DNA of 64,000 bases, from the NCBI RefSeq assembly GCF_014699075.1, contig NZ_JACXAB010000013.1, positions 1-64,000 of the forward strand, read 5' to 3'. The stretch is from Microvirga sp. Lineage in GTDB: Bacteria > Pseudomonadota > Alphaproteobacteria > Rhizobiales > Beijerinckiaceae. Under the pieces are notes generated by a model. That model worked only from the letters and a program-made list of their open reading frames with translations. It was not told the origin of the DNA and did no database searches. Shown piece after piece: positions 32,527-42,341 of the stretch (position 1 is its first letter; each line of letters starts with the position of its first letter). The translations under genes were made by a program, and so were the position numbers.

Positions 32527-35500
32527 TCAACTCCTGTCGGTGAGAGATCGATCCAGGGCAGCGGTCCATTCCGGAACGGCAGCCGGGGGCTCGTTCGCAA
32601 TCGGGTCCGCGGCGCGCGGGCGCCACTGATCGACGGCGGCCCGGGCAGCCTTCAGATCCACCGGACCGAGGCGAGCGGCCAGTTCGTCACGCTTCCGGGC
32701 CGCTTCCGCATCGCCCTGAGCGGCCGCGAGGGAAAACCATTGGAAGGCCTTCGGCAGATTGGGCTTCGAGCCGATGCCGCGGGTGAGGAGCAGGCCCGTG
32801 TTGAATTGGCTGTCGCGGAAGCCCGACTCTGCGGCCTCATTGTACCAGCGCAGGGCCGTCGCATAGTCCGGCTTGCCACTGGCTCCGGAGGCAAGCAGGG
32901 TTGCGAGGTTGTGCATGGCGCGAACATGGCCGCCAAGAGCCGCCCGCTCATACCAGAAGACGGCCTGCTTGAGATCGCGCCCGACCCCGAGGCCTTTCTC
33001 GAACATCGCGGCCAGCCGTTCCTGCGCCGGCGGAAGCCCTGCCTGGGCGGCGCGCTCGAAGAGGCGGACGGCCGCCGCCGGATCCTCGGCCACGCCGCGT
33101 CCCTCAGCCAGCCGGGCGCCGATCTCGTACAGCGCCGCCGCATCGCCGGACAGGGCCGCCTGCCGCAAGCCTGCCGGAACCTCTGCCGGGATGCCGCCGA
33201 CTGTCGCCGGATCCACGAGGAAGCGGCCCGCTGCCAGGGGTGCTGGGATCGAGGGTTGCGCGGCAAAGCTCGACGGCTGGAACAGGCTCAACTCCTGCTT
33301 GGCCGCAGGAGCATTGGGTGTGCCCTGTGCGTCAGCCTCGGGGGCTTGAACCTGCTGCGGCGCACTCGCCGACGCGGCGGTTGGAACGCTCTGCTGTCCG
33401 GACAGGATCTGTGCGGTCCCGGCGGCCAGGACCAGAAACGCGAGCCCGAGAAGGAGTGGACGGCTGTGGTTGTCGAAGGTCCGGCGCAGGCGCTCGAAAA
33501 GGCCGGGCAGTGGCGGCTCGCCCGTCTCGGACTCACCGTTCTGTTCTTCGCCTGTGAGACCTGCCTCCTGCACGGGCGACAGGCGGGAAGGCTCCGCGAT
33601 CTCCGGCGGCGCATTCTGCGCTGCCCTTCGTGCCGCCGCGATGAGGCTCGCACGCATCTGGCCGGCCTCTTCGTCCGCAGCGGCAACAGGCATGGCATCG
33701 ACAGGTCTTGCGTCATGCACGGGTGCATCGTGGTTATGAAGCGCAGTCTCCTCAATCCGCGACAGGGTGACCGCATGAAGCTTGCGCACGGCCGCTTCGA
33801 GACGGTCAGCGGGCGGCAGGTCTGAGGGCGGGAGGGTCACGCTGCTGGGTGCCGGCGCAGCCTGACTTGGCAGGCGGGATGCCAGTGCCTCCAGGGCCTC
33901 ATGAACCGACTTCAGGGTTTCCTGCGTCTTCCGGTCCGAGCGGGTATGAAGAGCCTTCAGCTCGACAAAGCCATGCTTGAGAGCATCCAGATCGCCCGCA
34001 TCCGGCACGGCTGCACGGATGTCGTTCAACGCGGCCCTGGCCGCACGCTCGGCGATTCCGGCTGCCTCGTTTTGCAGGTTCGTCAGATGACCGACCGCTT
34101 CTTCGAGGGCTTTATGCAGCGGTTCGCCGGGCACGGACCCGAGGCGTTCCGTCAGTGCCGCAACCTGCCGCTCCAGATCGTCGAAGGCAGCCGGCTGTGC
34201 GGGTGTGCGTTCGAGCTTCTCGTCGATGGAACGGAGCATCTGCGCCACGCTGGTGGTATCGCTCTGCTGGGTGAGCTGGCGCAGTTCCTGCCCGATCCGG
34301 TCGAACCGCTCCACGAGCGGCTCATAGGACATTCCGCTGACGGCATCCCCTTCGGCGGAGCGGCCGCCTGACAGATCGGCCATGCGCTCAGACAGGAGGG
34401 CCAGCTGGTCGCTGATCGGCGCGAGATCGGCCGGCTTCGGGTCCGGGCGGCGGACGAGGAGATCGAGGCGGCGGTCCACGCTCTCCAGCAGTTCCGGAAC
34501 CTTGCTGGTATCCTGGGCCGTGGCGGTCACGTAGAGGGCTGAGCACACATCGTCGAGGGACCGCTTCAGGGCCGTGAAGTCGCCCTTGCTCACCTGATGG
34601 AGGCGAAGCTCGGCGATCTGCCGGCCAAGAGCTTCGATGTCGCCGGAGAGACGGTCCATCTGCTGCGGTTCGGCCCGGCTCGCCAGGTCGTGGCGCAGGT
34701 CCACGATCTGACCGCTCAGGAATTCGATCACCGATCGGTTGATCCCTGTCTCGGCCACGCGCTCGATCTTTTCCGCGATGCGGTCGATCCCGAGGCCGAG
34801 GTGCTGATGCAGCTCATGATTGACCCGCTCGGAGAGGGTCTGGACCTCTTCGTAGAGAACGGTCATCGAGCCCGCGAGGGTGTGCAGGTCCCTGGTCGTC
34901 GGTCCCTGCTCGAGATCCTTGGCCAGGGAGCCGAGGGATGCGCCAAGGGCAGCGATCTCTTCGCGGGTCGCCAGGTGATCCATGCCGGCCCGGAGGGTGT
35001 CGATCTCGGTGCGGATCGTCTCAACGGCCGGGGAGACGTCCGGATGCGGCTGCTCCAGGCGGCCTGCGAGCCGGGACATGTCGGCTCGCAGGCTGGACAG
35101 GGTTTGGGATATGGGGGCGAGCGCCTTGAGCGCCTCCGCAACAGGAAATTCGACGCGCGGCGGAGCGGACTGCTCGGACGCGACCCGGCGCTCGACCGTG
35201 TCGAGGCGCTCCTTCAGGGAAGAGAGGGCCTGGGACAGGATCGCGGCGATGCGCTCCTGCTGGTCCGTGGACGCGCGGGCCGCATCGTTGAGGCGGGTCT
35301 CTGCCTGCTCGATCCAGCTCGCCATCGATTCCAGGGCGATGGTCGTCCGTGAGGACTGATCCTGGGCTTGCCGCTCGCTCTCGGCCGCAATGGCCGCCCT
35401 GAGGGTCTCGTAATCCGGCTTCGGCCGCGGGCGCGGCGCGGAGGACATCCGGGCGATCAGGCTGTCGAGATCGCTGCCGGCCGTCCGGCGTGGCTTGGGC

Positions 35501-35646
35501 CGAAAAGCGGGGGCGGGTTCGTCCAACTCGGCCAGAACGGCTGCCGTCCATTCCTCAAGACTCAAGCCCGCCCGGCGTGCCGCGGCCATGGCCAGCTCAC
35601 GGGCGTCGAGGTCGTCAAGTCTTGAGAGGACGTGTCGTCTCATCAT
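32527..35646 (-). CDS. Large coiled-coil membrane protein with C-terminal SEL1 repeats (PodJ-like)
   Basis: A 1039-residue protein. The first ~60 residues hold a short helical domain (MAAARRAGLSLEEWTAAVL). About 75-600 is coiled coil. A single transmembrane helix lies near 745 (LLLGLAFLVLAAG) after a linker rich in Ala/Pro. The C-terminus (about 830-1000) holds tandem SEL1 repeats (AARLFERAAQAGLPPAQERLAAMFEKGLGV; AVFWYERAALGGHVRAMHNLA). This layout fits PodJ-type polar localisation factors, which recruit proteins at the old pole of dividing alphaproteobacteria. Start choices are 35646 or 35643 (MMRRHV). It stands alone. Confidence 0.8.
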   Translation of the reverse strand: MMRRHVLSRLDDLDARELAMAAARRAGLSLEEWTAAVLAELDEPAPAFRPKPRRTAGSDLDSLIARMSSAPRPRPKPDYETLRAAIAAESERQAQDQSSRTTIALESMASWIEQAETRLNDAARASTDQQERIAAILSQALSSLKERLDTVERRVASEQSAPPRVEFPVAEALKALAPISQTLSSLRADMSRLAGRLEQPHPDVSPAVETIRTEIDTLRAGMDHLATREEIAALGASLGSLAKDLEQGPTTRDLHTLAGSMTVLYEEVQTLSERVNHELHQHLGLGIDRIAEKIERVAETGINRSVIEFLSGQIVDLRHDLASRAEPQQMDRLSGDIEALGRQIAELRLHQVSKGDFTALKRSLDDVCSALYVTATAQDTSKVPELLESVDRRLDLLVRRPDPKPADLAPISDQLALLSERMADLSGGRSAEGDAVSGMSYEPLVERFDRIGQELRQLTQQSDTTSVAQMLRSIDEKLERTPAQPAAFDDLERQVAALTERLGSVPGEPLHKALEEAVGHLTNLQNEAAGIAERAARAALNDIRAAVPDAGDLDALKHGFVELKALHTRSDRKTQETLKSVHEALEALASRLPSQAAPAPSSVTLPPSDLPPADRLEAAVRKLHAVTLSRIEETALHNHDAPVHDARPVDAMPVAAADEEAGQMRASLIAAARRAAQNAPPEIAEPSRLSPVQEAGLTGEEQNGESETGEPPLPGLFERLRRTFDNHSRPLLLGLAFLVLAAGTAQILSGQQSVPTAASASAPQQVQAPEADAQGTPNAPAAKQELSLFQPSSFAAQPSIPAPLAAGRFLVDPATVGGIPAEVPAGLRQAALSGDAAALYEIGARLAEGRGVAEDPAAAVRLFERAAQAGLPPAQERLAAMFEKGLGVGRDLKQAVFWYERAALGGHVRAMHNLATLLASGASGKPDYATALRWYNEAAESGFRDSQFNTGLLLTRGIGSKPNLPKAFQWFSLAAAQGDAEAARKRDELAARLGPVDLKAARAAVDQWRPRAADPIANEPPAAVPEWTAALDRSLTDRS

Positions 35647-35918
35647 GGGCTCGCGGGGATACGCTGGAACTCCTCAGGACGACGATGGGCCCCGTGCCGA
35701 TCCTCGTCTGGCGGGCAAAGGGCAGTGGAGAAGAGGCGAATCATGACGCCTCCAAACCCTTCATCCGGCAGAACAGCTTTCGTCGAGCGTAGTAAAAAAC
35801 CCGTTAAATGGAGGGGGTTTCGGGCAGATTGCCCGCCAGGCAGGCAAATTGTTACCTTACGTCATGCCGCAGAAGGCAGGTTCTTTTGCCCTACCGGCAT
35901 CTGTTGCTTGTAATACTC

Positions 35919-35948
35919 TTGCATCTTCCGAAATATATGTTATATAAT
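35919..35948 (+). promoter_or_regulatory. Sigma70-like promoter for the MerR-type gene
   Basis: TTGCAT (35919-35924), an 18-nt spacer and TATAAT (35943-35948) lie in an AT-rich patch about 50 nt before the regulator start. The rest of 35647-35918 holds nothing I can name. Confidence 0.6.
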
Positions 35949-35998
35949 TTCATTACCAAAGGGGATGTGCGCTGAGCACCGAGCCGAGAAGTAATGAG

Positions 35999-36424
35999 AT
36001 GACGGGGCAATCCATGGACCAATACGCAATCGGCGCCAAAGCTGGAGACGCAGCAGAAGGTGCCAAGTACTACACGATCGGTGATCTCGCGCGCGAGTTC
36101 GGAGTAACCCTCCGCACCCTGCGCTTCTACGAGGATCGCGGCCTCCTGTCCCCCCGCCGGGACGGCACCGCCCGCATCTACGATGCCCGCGACCGTGAGC
36201 GCCTCTCCGTAATCCTGAAGGGCAAGCAGCTCGGCTTCACCCTCACCGAGATCCGCGCCATGCTGGCCGAGGAGCGCTCGGGCAATGGCCCGGCCATGAA
36301 CCTCAAGCTGTCCCTCGACCAGGTCGAGGACCAAATCCAGCACCTTGAGCAGCAGAAGAAAGAGATCGAGGAAGCCTTGGCCGAACTCCAGGCCCGCCGC
36401 GCCGGTCTGGCCGCCGCTGCCTGA
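35999..36424 (+). CDS. MerR-family transcriptional regulator
   Basis: A 141-residue MerR-type regulator: helix-turn-helix (about 25-95: TIGDLAREFGVTLRTLRFYEDRGLLSPRRDG) and a C-terminal coiled coil (about 105-135) that would form the dimer. No cysteine pattern for metal sensing is present. Start is ATG 35999 or ATG 36014 (MDQYAIG). It is the first gene before the beta-oxidation operon, from which it is separated by a terminator, so it may control that operon; the palindrome at 36625-36646 is a candidate site. Confidence 0.88.
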   Translation: MTGQSMDQYAIGAKAGDAAEGAKYYTIGDLAREFGVTLRTLRFYEDRGLLSPRRDGTARIYDARDRERLSVILKGKQLGFTLTEIRAMLAEERSGNGPAMNLKLSLDQVEDQIQHLEQQKKEIEEALAELQARRAGLAAAA

Positions 36425-36454
36425 TCTGCTCCGCACAATCTAGTTCTCTGAAAC

Positions 36455-36500
36455 AAGCCCTTCGGGATCAGGCTGTTCGCCTCGGTCCGGAGGGCTTTTC
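36455..36500 (+). terminator. Rho-independent terminator after the MerR-type gene
   Basis: AAGCCCTTCGG (36456-36466 region) pairs with CCGGAGGGCTT with one G-U pair, followed by TTCGTTTG. It separates the regulator from the acyl-CoA dehydrogenase gene. Confidence 0.6.
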
Positions 36501-36624
36501 GTTTGTGCGCTGAAACGCGCGAGGAGGGGTGTGGCCCAAGAGCGGCCGTCAGGCCTTTGAGCCGGCACCCCATCTCCATCGATCCCCTAAAGATTTACCG
36601 CCCCGCCTCTTCCAAACCGGGCTT

Positions 36625-36646
36625 GATAGTTTATATGTGAACTATC
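36625..36646. promoter_or_regulatory. Palindrome upstream of the acyl-CoA dehydrogenase gene
   Basis: GATAGTT (36625-36631), 8 nt, AACTATC (36640-36646): a perfect 7-bp inverted repeat 65 nt before the start at 36711. It is a plausible operator for the neighbouring MerR-type regulator or another factor. Confidence 0.5.
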
Positions 36647-36710
36647 TGCTTGGCCGTGATCTTTTCGTATGGGAAGATGCGTGCCGGAATCCGACCTGGG
36701 AGACATCCGA

Positions 36711-38504
36711 ATGCCGGTCTACAAGGCCCCCATCGAAGACGTCATGTTCCTTCTGAAGGACGTGTTCCCGATTGAGCGCTACAACAACCTGCCCGGTTTC
36801 GCCGATGCGACGACCGACACGGTGGAGGCGATCCTGGCCGAGGGCGCCAAGCTCTGCGAGGAGGTGTTCGCGCCCCTGAACCTGTCCGGCGACCAGGAGG
36901 GCTGCACCCGCAATCCGGACGGGTCGGTGACCACGCCAACGGGTTTCAGGCAAGCTTACGAGGCTTATGCCGCCGGCGGCTGGATGGGTCTCGCCGCACC
37001 TGAGGAATATGGTGGGCAGGGGCTGCCCTCCGTTCTCAACACCATCATGCAGGAGTTCGTCTCCTCGTCGAACCTGGCGCTGGGCATGTATCCGGGCTTG
37101 ACGCAAGGCGCCATCGCGGCGCTCATCGAGCACGGCACCGAGGAGCAGAAGCAGATTTATCTGCCCAAGATGATCGAGGGCACATGGACCGGCACCATGA
37201 ACCTCACCGAGCCCCATTGCGGCACGGATCTCGGGATGCTCAAGACCAAGGCCGTGCCGAACGGCGACGGCTCCTATGCCATCTCCGGCACCAAGATCTT
37301 CATCTCCGCCGGTGAGCACGACATGGCAGAGAACATCGTCCATCTGGTGCTCGCCCGCATCGAGGGCGCACCCCAAGGCACCAAGGGCATCTCGCTCTTC
37401 GTGGTGCCGAAGGTTCTCGTGAACCAGGATGGCTCGCTGGGTGAGCGCAACGGCGTCTCCTGCGGCTCCTTGGAGCACAAGATGGGCATCCACGGCAACG
37501 CCACCGCCGTCATGAACTACGATGGCGCCAAGGGTTGGCTCGTGGGTCAGGAGAATCGCGGTCTCAACGCCATGTTCGTGATGATGAACGAGGCGCGTCT
37601 GGCCGTCGGCGTGCAGGGGCTGGCCCAGTCCGAGGTCGCCTACCAGAACGCGGTCGCCTACGCGAAGGACCGTCTCCAGGGCCGCTCGCTCACCGGCGCG
37701 AAGTTCCCCGACAAGCCCGCCGATCCGATCATCGTGCATCCTGACGTGCGCCGCACGCTCATGTCGATCAAGGCCTTCAACGAGGCGGGGCGCGCGCTCA
37801 TCGTCTGGACCGGTCTCAACAGCGATATCGCGCACCGCTCCTCCGACGACACGCAGCGCCAGACCGCCGAAGATTACATGGGCCTCATGACCCCGGTGGT
37901 GAAAGGCGTGCTCACCGATCTCGGCTTCGACAATGCCGTCAAGGCGCAGCAGATGTTCGGCGGCCACGGCTACATCGAGGAATGGGGCATGTCGCAGTTC
38001 GTGCGCGATGCCCGCATCACGCAGATCTACGAGGGCGCCAACGGCATCCAGGCCATGGACCTCGTCGGCCGTAAGCTCGGCAAGGACGGCGGCCGCGCCG
38101 TCATGACCTTCTTCAACGAGGTCGGGGCCTTCTGCCAGGAGAACGCGGGCGACGAAAGCTTGCAGTCCTATATCGCTCCCCTGCAGCAGGGTCTCGGCCA
38201 TCTCCAGCAGGCCACCATGTGGTTCATGCAGAACGCAATGGCAAAGCCCGATAATGCGGGCGCCGGCGCCACCGACTACATGCATCTCTTCGGCACCGTG
38301 GTCATGGGCTATATGTGGGCCAAGATGGCGAAGGCTGCACAGACCCGAAAGGCTGAAGGCAACGGCGTGGCCGACAAGATGGACGCCAAGCTCCTGACTG
38401 GCCGCTTCTACATGGAACGCATGATGCCTGAGACCGCCACGCGCCTGGCCCGCATCACGACGGGCGCGGACACGACCATGGCGCTGCCGGCTGAGGCGTT
38501 CTAA
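36711..38504 (+). CDS. Acyl-CoA dehydrogenase
   Basis: A 597-residue acyl-CoA dehydrogenase of the long type (with C-terminal extension). It shows GLAAPEEYGGQGLP, AGLTEPHCGTDLG-like (LTEPHCGTDLGMLK) and MFGGHGYIEEWGMSQFVRDARI followed by IYEGANGIQAMDLVGRKL, where the catalytic Glu sits. It carries out the first FAD-dependent step of beta-oxidation. The start at 36711 (MPVYKAP) follows GGGAGACATCCGA; the extra 14 codons upstream are not used. Beta-oxidation cluster member with the next two genes. Confidence 0.93.
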   Translation: MPVYKAPIEDVMFLLKDVFPIERYNNLPGFADATTDTVEAILAEGAKLCEEVFAPLNLSGDQEGCTRNPDGSVTTPTGFRQAYEAYAAGGWMGLAAPEEYGGQGLPSVLNTIMQEFVSSSNLALGMYPGLTQGAIAALIEHGTEEQKQIYLPKMIEGTWTGTMNLTEPHCGTDLGMLKTKAVPNGDGSYAISGTKIFISAGEHDMAENIVHLVLARIEGAPQGTKGISLFVVPKVLVNQDGSLGERNGVSCGSLEHKMGIHGNATAVMNYDGAKGWLVGQENRGLNAMFVMMNEARLAVGVQGLAQSEVAYQNAVAYAKDRLQGRSLTGAKFPDKPADPIIVHPDVRRTLMSIKAFNEAGRALIVWTGLNSDIAHRSSDDTQRQTAEDYMGLMTPVVKGVLTDLGFDNAVKAQQMFGGHGYIEEWGMSQFVRDARITQIYEGANGIQAMDLVGRKLGKDGGRAVMTFFNEVGAFCQENAGDESLQSYIAPLQQGLGHLQQATMWFMQNAMAKPDNAGAGATDYMHLFGTVVMGYMWAKMAKAAQTRKAEGNGVADKMDAKLLTGRFYMERMMPETATRLARITTGADTTMALPAEAF

Positions 38505-38570
38505 GTAACAAACGCGATCCAGACCGAAGTGCCGGGATCGCGTGACGCGTAAAGCGCTCTATTCTGCCAA

Positions 38571-38604
38571 CGATCCCGGGTTCTGCTCCGCAGCCCCGGG
38601 ATGA
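38571..38604. repeat. Half palindromic repeat (GATCCCGGG/CCCGGGATGAC)
   Basis: CGATCCCGGGTTCTGC at 38571 continues to CCCCGGGATGAC at 38604. It is the inverse complement of the left arm of the repeat at 42196-42297. It lies in the 125-bp gap between the dehydrogenase and the thiolase. Confidence 0.65.
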
Positions 38605-38629
38605 CACATGATCGTTCTGGGAGGCCGCC

Positions 38630-39838
38630 ATGGCTGAAGCCTATATCTACGACGCCGTTCGCACGCCGCGCGGACGCGGCAAGCCGGATGGTTCGCTGCA
38701 CGAGGTTCCGGCGGTGGACCTCGCCGTCACGACGCTGGACGCCATCCGCCGCCGCAACAACCTCGACCCGAAGCTGGTGGAGGATGTGGTGCTCGGCTGC
38801 GTGGATCCCGTCGGCGAGGCCGGCGGCGATATCGCCCGCGCGGCGGCGCTCAAGGCCGGCTTCGGCAAGGAGGTGCCGGGCGTTCAGATCAACCGCTTCT
38901 GCGCCTCCGGCCTCGATGCGGTGGCGCTCGCCGCCGCGCAGGTCATGTCGGGCATGAAGGACATCACCATCGGTGGTGGCGTCGAGTCCATGAGCCGCAT
39001 CGGCATGGGCGCCTCGGGCGGCGCATGGCCGGTGGATCCGGGCATTGCCATCGACAACTACTTCCTGCCGCAGGGCATCTCGGCGGATCTGATCGCCACG
39101 AAATACGGCTTCTCCCGCGACGATGTGGACGCCTATGCGGTCGAGTCGCAGAAGCGCGCCGGAAAGGCCTGGGACGAGGGACGCTTCTCGAAGTCCGTGG
39201 TGCCGGTAAAGGACATCAACGGCCTCACGATCCTCGGCAAGGACGAGCACATGCGGCCGCAGACCGACATGCAGTCGCTGGGCCAGCTCAAGGCCGCCTT
39301 CGTGCAGATGGGCGAGATGGGCGGCTTCGATGCGGTGGCGATCGCGGCGCACCCGGATGTGGAGTTCGTCAACCACGTGCATCACGCCGGCAACTCGTCG
39401 GGCATCGTGGATGGCGCCGCTGCCGTGCTCGTCGGCAACAAGGAGGGCGGCACAAAGGCGGGCTTGAAGCCGCGCGCGCGCATCAAGGGCTTTGCCTCCA
39501 TCGGGTCCGATCTCGCGCTCATGCTCACCGGGCCCATCGACGTGTCGGAGCTGGCCCTTCGCAAGGCCGGGATGACCAAGGACGACATCGATCTCTTCGA
39601 GATCAACGAGGCGTTCTCGTCGGTGGTGCTGCGATACATCCAGGCGATGGATCTCGACCCCGCGAAGGTCAACGTGAACGGCGGTGCCATCGCCATGGGC
39701 CATCCGCTCGGCGCCACCGGCGCCATGATCCTCGGCACCGTGCTCGACGAGCTGGAGCGCACGAACAAGCAGACGGCGCTCGTCACCCTATGCGTGGCCG
39801 CCGGCATGGGAACGGCTGCGATCATCGAGCGGGTTTGA
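38630..39838 (+). CDS. fadA: Acetyl-CoA C-acyltransferase (thiolase)
   Basis: A 402-residue thiolase: the acyl-binding Cys91 in NRFCASGLDA, the active-site His in GHPLGATGAM and a second Cys in TLCVAAGMG near the C-terminus. It performs the last beta-oxidation step, splitting 3-ketoacyl-CoA. The start ATG 38630 gives the canonical MAEAYIYDAVRTPRG. It lies between the acyl-CoA dehydrogenase and the multifunctional enzyme, with palindromic repeats in both gaps. Confidence 0.94.
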   Translation: MAEAYIYDAVRTPRGRGKPDGSLHEVPAVDLAVTTLDAIRRRNNLDPKLVEDVVLGCVDPVGEAGGDIARAAALKAGFGKEVPGVQINRFCASGLDAVALAAAQVMSGMKDITIGGGVESMSRIGMGASGGAWPVDPGIAIDNYFLPQGISADLIATKYGFSRDDVDAYAVESQKRAGKAWDEGRFSKSVVPVKDINGLTILGKDEHMRPQTDMQSLGQLKAAFVQMGEMGGFDAVAIAAHPDVEFVNHVHHAGNSSGIVDGAAAVLVGNKEGGTKAGLKPRARIKGFASIGSDLALMLTGPIDVSELALRKAGMTKDDIDLFEINEAFSSVVLRYIQAMDLDPAKVNVNGGAIAMGHPLGATGAMILGTVLDELERTNKQTALVTLCVAAGMGTAAIIERV

Positions 39839-39857
39839 GGGAAAGCAACGCAAGCAT

Positions 39858-39964
39858 CCTCATCCTGAGGAGGCGCGAAGCGCCGTCTCGAAGGACGAGG
39901 ATGCGGTTCAAGTGCACATTGGACCATCCTTCGAGACGCAGCTGCGCTGCTCCTCAGGATGAGG
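39858..39964. repeat. Palindromic repeat (CCTCATCCTGAGGAG family), copy 2
   Basis: CCTCATCCTGAGGAGG at the left is mirrored by CTCCTCAGGATGAGG at the right, with GTCTCGAAGGA and TTCGAGACGC inside. It fills the gap between the thiolase and the multifunctional enzyme. Confidence 0.85.
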
Positions 39965-39980
39965 TCGGAGGGAGAACGAA

Positions 39981-42188
39981 ATGAACTTCACCAATTTCCG
40001 CTTCGAAACCGATGCCGACGGCATCGCGCTCGCCACCTGGGACATGCCGGGCCGCTCCATGAACGTCATCACCCCCGAGGTAATGGGTGAACTGGAGCGG
40101 ATCATCGAGACGGTTGTGGGCGACGAGGCCATCAAGGGCTGCGTGATCACCTCCGGCAAGGAGGCGTTCTCGGGCGGCGCGGACCTCACCATGCTGCAAG
40201 GGCTTGGCGCGGAATATGCGCGCCTTGCCAAGGAGAAGGGCGAGGAGGCTGCCATGCAGTTCTTCTTCAACGAGTCGCGCAAGCTCTCGCTGCTCTATCG
40301 CCGTCTCGAGACCTGCGGCAAGCCGTTCGCCGCGGCCGTGCATGGCGTGTGCCTCGGCGGCGCCTTCGAGCTGGCGCTCGCCTGCCATTTCCGCGTGCTG
40401 TCGGATGTGGATTCCACCCGCGTCGGCCTACCTGAAGTAAAGGTGGGCTTGTTCCCCGGCGCCGGCGGCACGCAGCGCGTGGCGCGTCTCATGCAGACAG
40501 GCGATGCGTTGCAGATGCTGTTCAAGGGCGAGCAGATCCGCCCGCTCATGGCACGCAACATGGGCCTCGTTCATGCGGTCGCACCGCGCGACGGGATCGT
40601 ACAGGCGGCCAAGGACTGGATCAAGCAAGGCGGCTCGGCCGTCGCGCCCTGGGACCAGAAGGGCTACAAGCTGCCCTCCAACAAGGTGTTCTCCGCCGCC
40701 GGCATGCAGATCTGGCCTCCGGCCAATGCCATCTACCGCCGCGAGACGCAGGACAACTACCCGGCGATCCGCGCCATTCTCGAATCCGTCTATCAGGGCC
40801 TCCAGCTGCCGATGGATCTCGCCTTGAAGGTGGAGTCGCGCTGGTTCGCCAAGATCCTGCGCTCGAAGGAAGCGGCGGCCATGATCCGCACGCTCTTCAT
40901 CTCCATGCAGGACCTCAACAAGGGTGCGCGCCGCCCGAAGGATGTGCCGGCCACAAGCCTCAAGAAGGTCGGCGTGATCGGTGCGGGCTTCATGGGCGCG
41001 AGCGTCGCCTATGTGACGGCGAATGCCGGCCTTGAGGTCGTGCTCATCGACCGTGATGTGGAAGCCGCCGAGAAGGGCAAGGCGCATTCGCACAAGCTCA
41101 TGAGCGATCAGGTCATGAAGGGCCGGGCCAAGACGGCGGACCGCGACGCGCTGCTCGCACGCATCACGCCATCGGCGGACTACAATGATCTCAAGGATTG
41201 CGATCTCGTCATCGAGGCGGTGTTCGAGGATCCAAAGGTGAAGGCCGAGGTGATCGGGAAAGTCGAAGCGGCGATCCGTCCGGACTGCATCTTCGCCTCC
41301 AACACATCGACCCTGCCGATCTCAGGCTTGGCCCAGCAGTCGAAGAACGCCGGCCAGTTCATCGGCATCCACTTCTTCTCGCCGGTCGAGAAGATGATGC
41401 TGGTCGAGGTGATCATGGGCAAGGAGACCGGCGACAAAGCGCTCGCCACCGCGCTCGACTATGTGCGCCTGATCAAGAAGACGCCCATCGTGGTGAACGA
41501 CTCGCGCGGCTTCTTCGCCAACCGCTGCGTGCTCGCCTACATCCTCGAAGGCCACCTTATGCTGACAGGGGGTGTTCCGGCATCCATGATCGAGCAGGCG
41601 GGCAAGCAGGCCGGCATGCCGGTGGGGCCGCTCTCCCTCAACGACGAGGTCGGCGTCGACCTCGGCCTTAAGATTCTGCGCGCCACCAAGGCGCAGCTGG
41701 GCGATGCCGCCATCATCCCTGAGCAGGAGCAACTGCTCACCACCCTGGTGGAGCGGGAAGGTCGCTTCGGCCGCAAGAACCGCAAGGGCTTCTACGATTA
41801 TCCGGAAGGCGGCCAGAAGCGTCTCTGGCCCGGCCTGAAGGATCTGCAGGTGGATACGGCGGCGGCCGAGCTCATCGACATGGACGAGTTGAAGCAACGC
41901 CTGCTCGTGACGCAGGCCCTGGAGGCGGCGCGCACGGTCGAGGAGGGCGTGGTCACCGATCCGCGCGAGGCGGATGTGGGCTCGATCCTCGGCTTCGGCT
42001 TCGCGCCGTATACGGGGGGCGCGCTGTCCTACATCGACTTCATGGGTGCGAAAGCCTTCGTGGAGCTGTGCCAGAAGCTCCAAGCCAAGCACGGCGCCCG
42101 CTTCGCGCCGCCGAAGCTGCTCGTCGACATGGCAGCAAGCGGCGAGACCTTCTACGGACGCGCTGCCAAGGAGAAAAAGGCAGCTTAA
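39981..42188 (+). CDS. fadJ: Multifunctional 3-hydroxyacyl-CoA dehydrogenase / enoyl-CoA hydratase
   Basis: A 735-residue fused enzyme. The N-terminal hydratase (about 1-200) shows GMSVGGAF-like GVCLGGAFELALACHFRV; the NAD-binding dehydrogenase starts at about 325 with VGVIGAGFMGASVAY; and the second C-terminal domain ends with GGALSYIDFMGA. It carries the hydratase and 3-hydroxyacyl-CoA dehydrogenase steps of beta-oxidation. It lacks an N-terminal isomerase mark of E. coli FadB, so the FadJ name is used loosely. Start ATG 39981 follows GGAGGGAGAACGAA. Confidence 0.93.
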   Translation: MNFTNFRFETDADGIALATWDMPGRSMNVITPEVMGELERIIETVVGDEAIKGCVITSGKEAFSGGADLTMLQGLGAEYARLAKEKGEEAAMQFFFNESRKLSLLYRRLETCGKPFAAAVHGVCLGGAFELALACHFRVLSDVDSTRVGLPEVKVGLFPGAGGTQRVARLMQTGDALQMLFKGEQIRPLMARNMGLVHAVAPRDGIVQAAKDWIKQGGSAVAPWDQKGYKLPSNKVFSAAGMQIWPPANAIYRRETQDNYPAIRAILESVYQGLQLPMDLALKVESRWFAKILRSKEAAAMIRTLFISMQDLNKGARRPKDVPATSLKKVGVIGAGFMGASVAYVTANAGLEVVLIDRDVEAAEKGKAHSHKLMSDQVMKGRAKTADRDALLARITPSADYNDLKDCDLVIEAVFEDPKVKAEVIGKVEAAIRPDCIFASNTSTLPISGLAQQSKNAGQFIGIHFFSPVEKMMLVEVIMGKETGDKALATALDYVRLIKKTPIVVNDSRGFFANRCVLAYILEGHLMLTGGVPASMIEQAGKQAGMPVGPLSLNDEVGVDLGLKILRATKAQLGDAAIIPEQEQLLTTLVEREGRFGRKNRKGFYDYPEGGQKRLWPGLKDLQVDTAAAELIDMDELKQRLLVTQALEAARTVEEGVVTDPREADVGSILGFGFAPYTGGALSYIDFMGAKAFVELCQKLQAKHGARFAPPKLLVDMAASGETFYGRAAKEKKAA

Positions 42189-42195
42189 AGCAGCG

Positions 42196-42297
42196 GTCAT
42201 CCCGGGGCTGCGCAGCAGAACCCGGGATCGTCGGATGAGAATGGCGCCACATTCCTGAAGCGATCCCGGATCTTCGCTGCGCTCCGTCCGGGATGAC
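42196..42297. repeat. Palindromic repeat (GTCATCCCGGGG family)
   Basis: GTCATCCCGGGGCTGCGCAGC at the left and CGTCCGGGATGAC at the right form the outer arms. The inner arms are CCCGGGATCG and CGATCCCGG. It lies between the multifunctional enzyme and the DinB gene. A half copy is at 38571-38604. Confidence 0.8.
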
Positions 42298-42341
42298 GAC
42301 AGGGTGCCGCTTCCGGAAATGAACGACATGAGGGAAGTCCC

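Noticed and set aside
36642-38285. A 547-residue open frame on the minus strand
   Set aside because: It is antisense to the acyl-CoA dehydrogenase, which is well supported.
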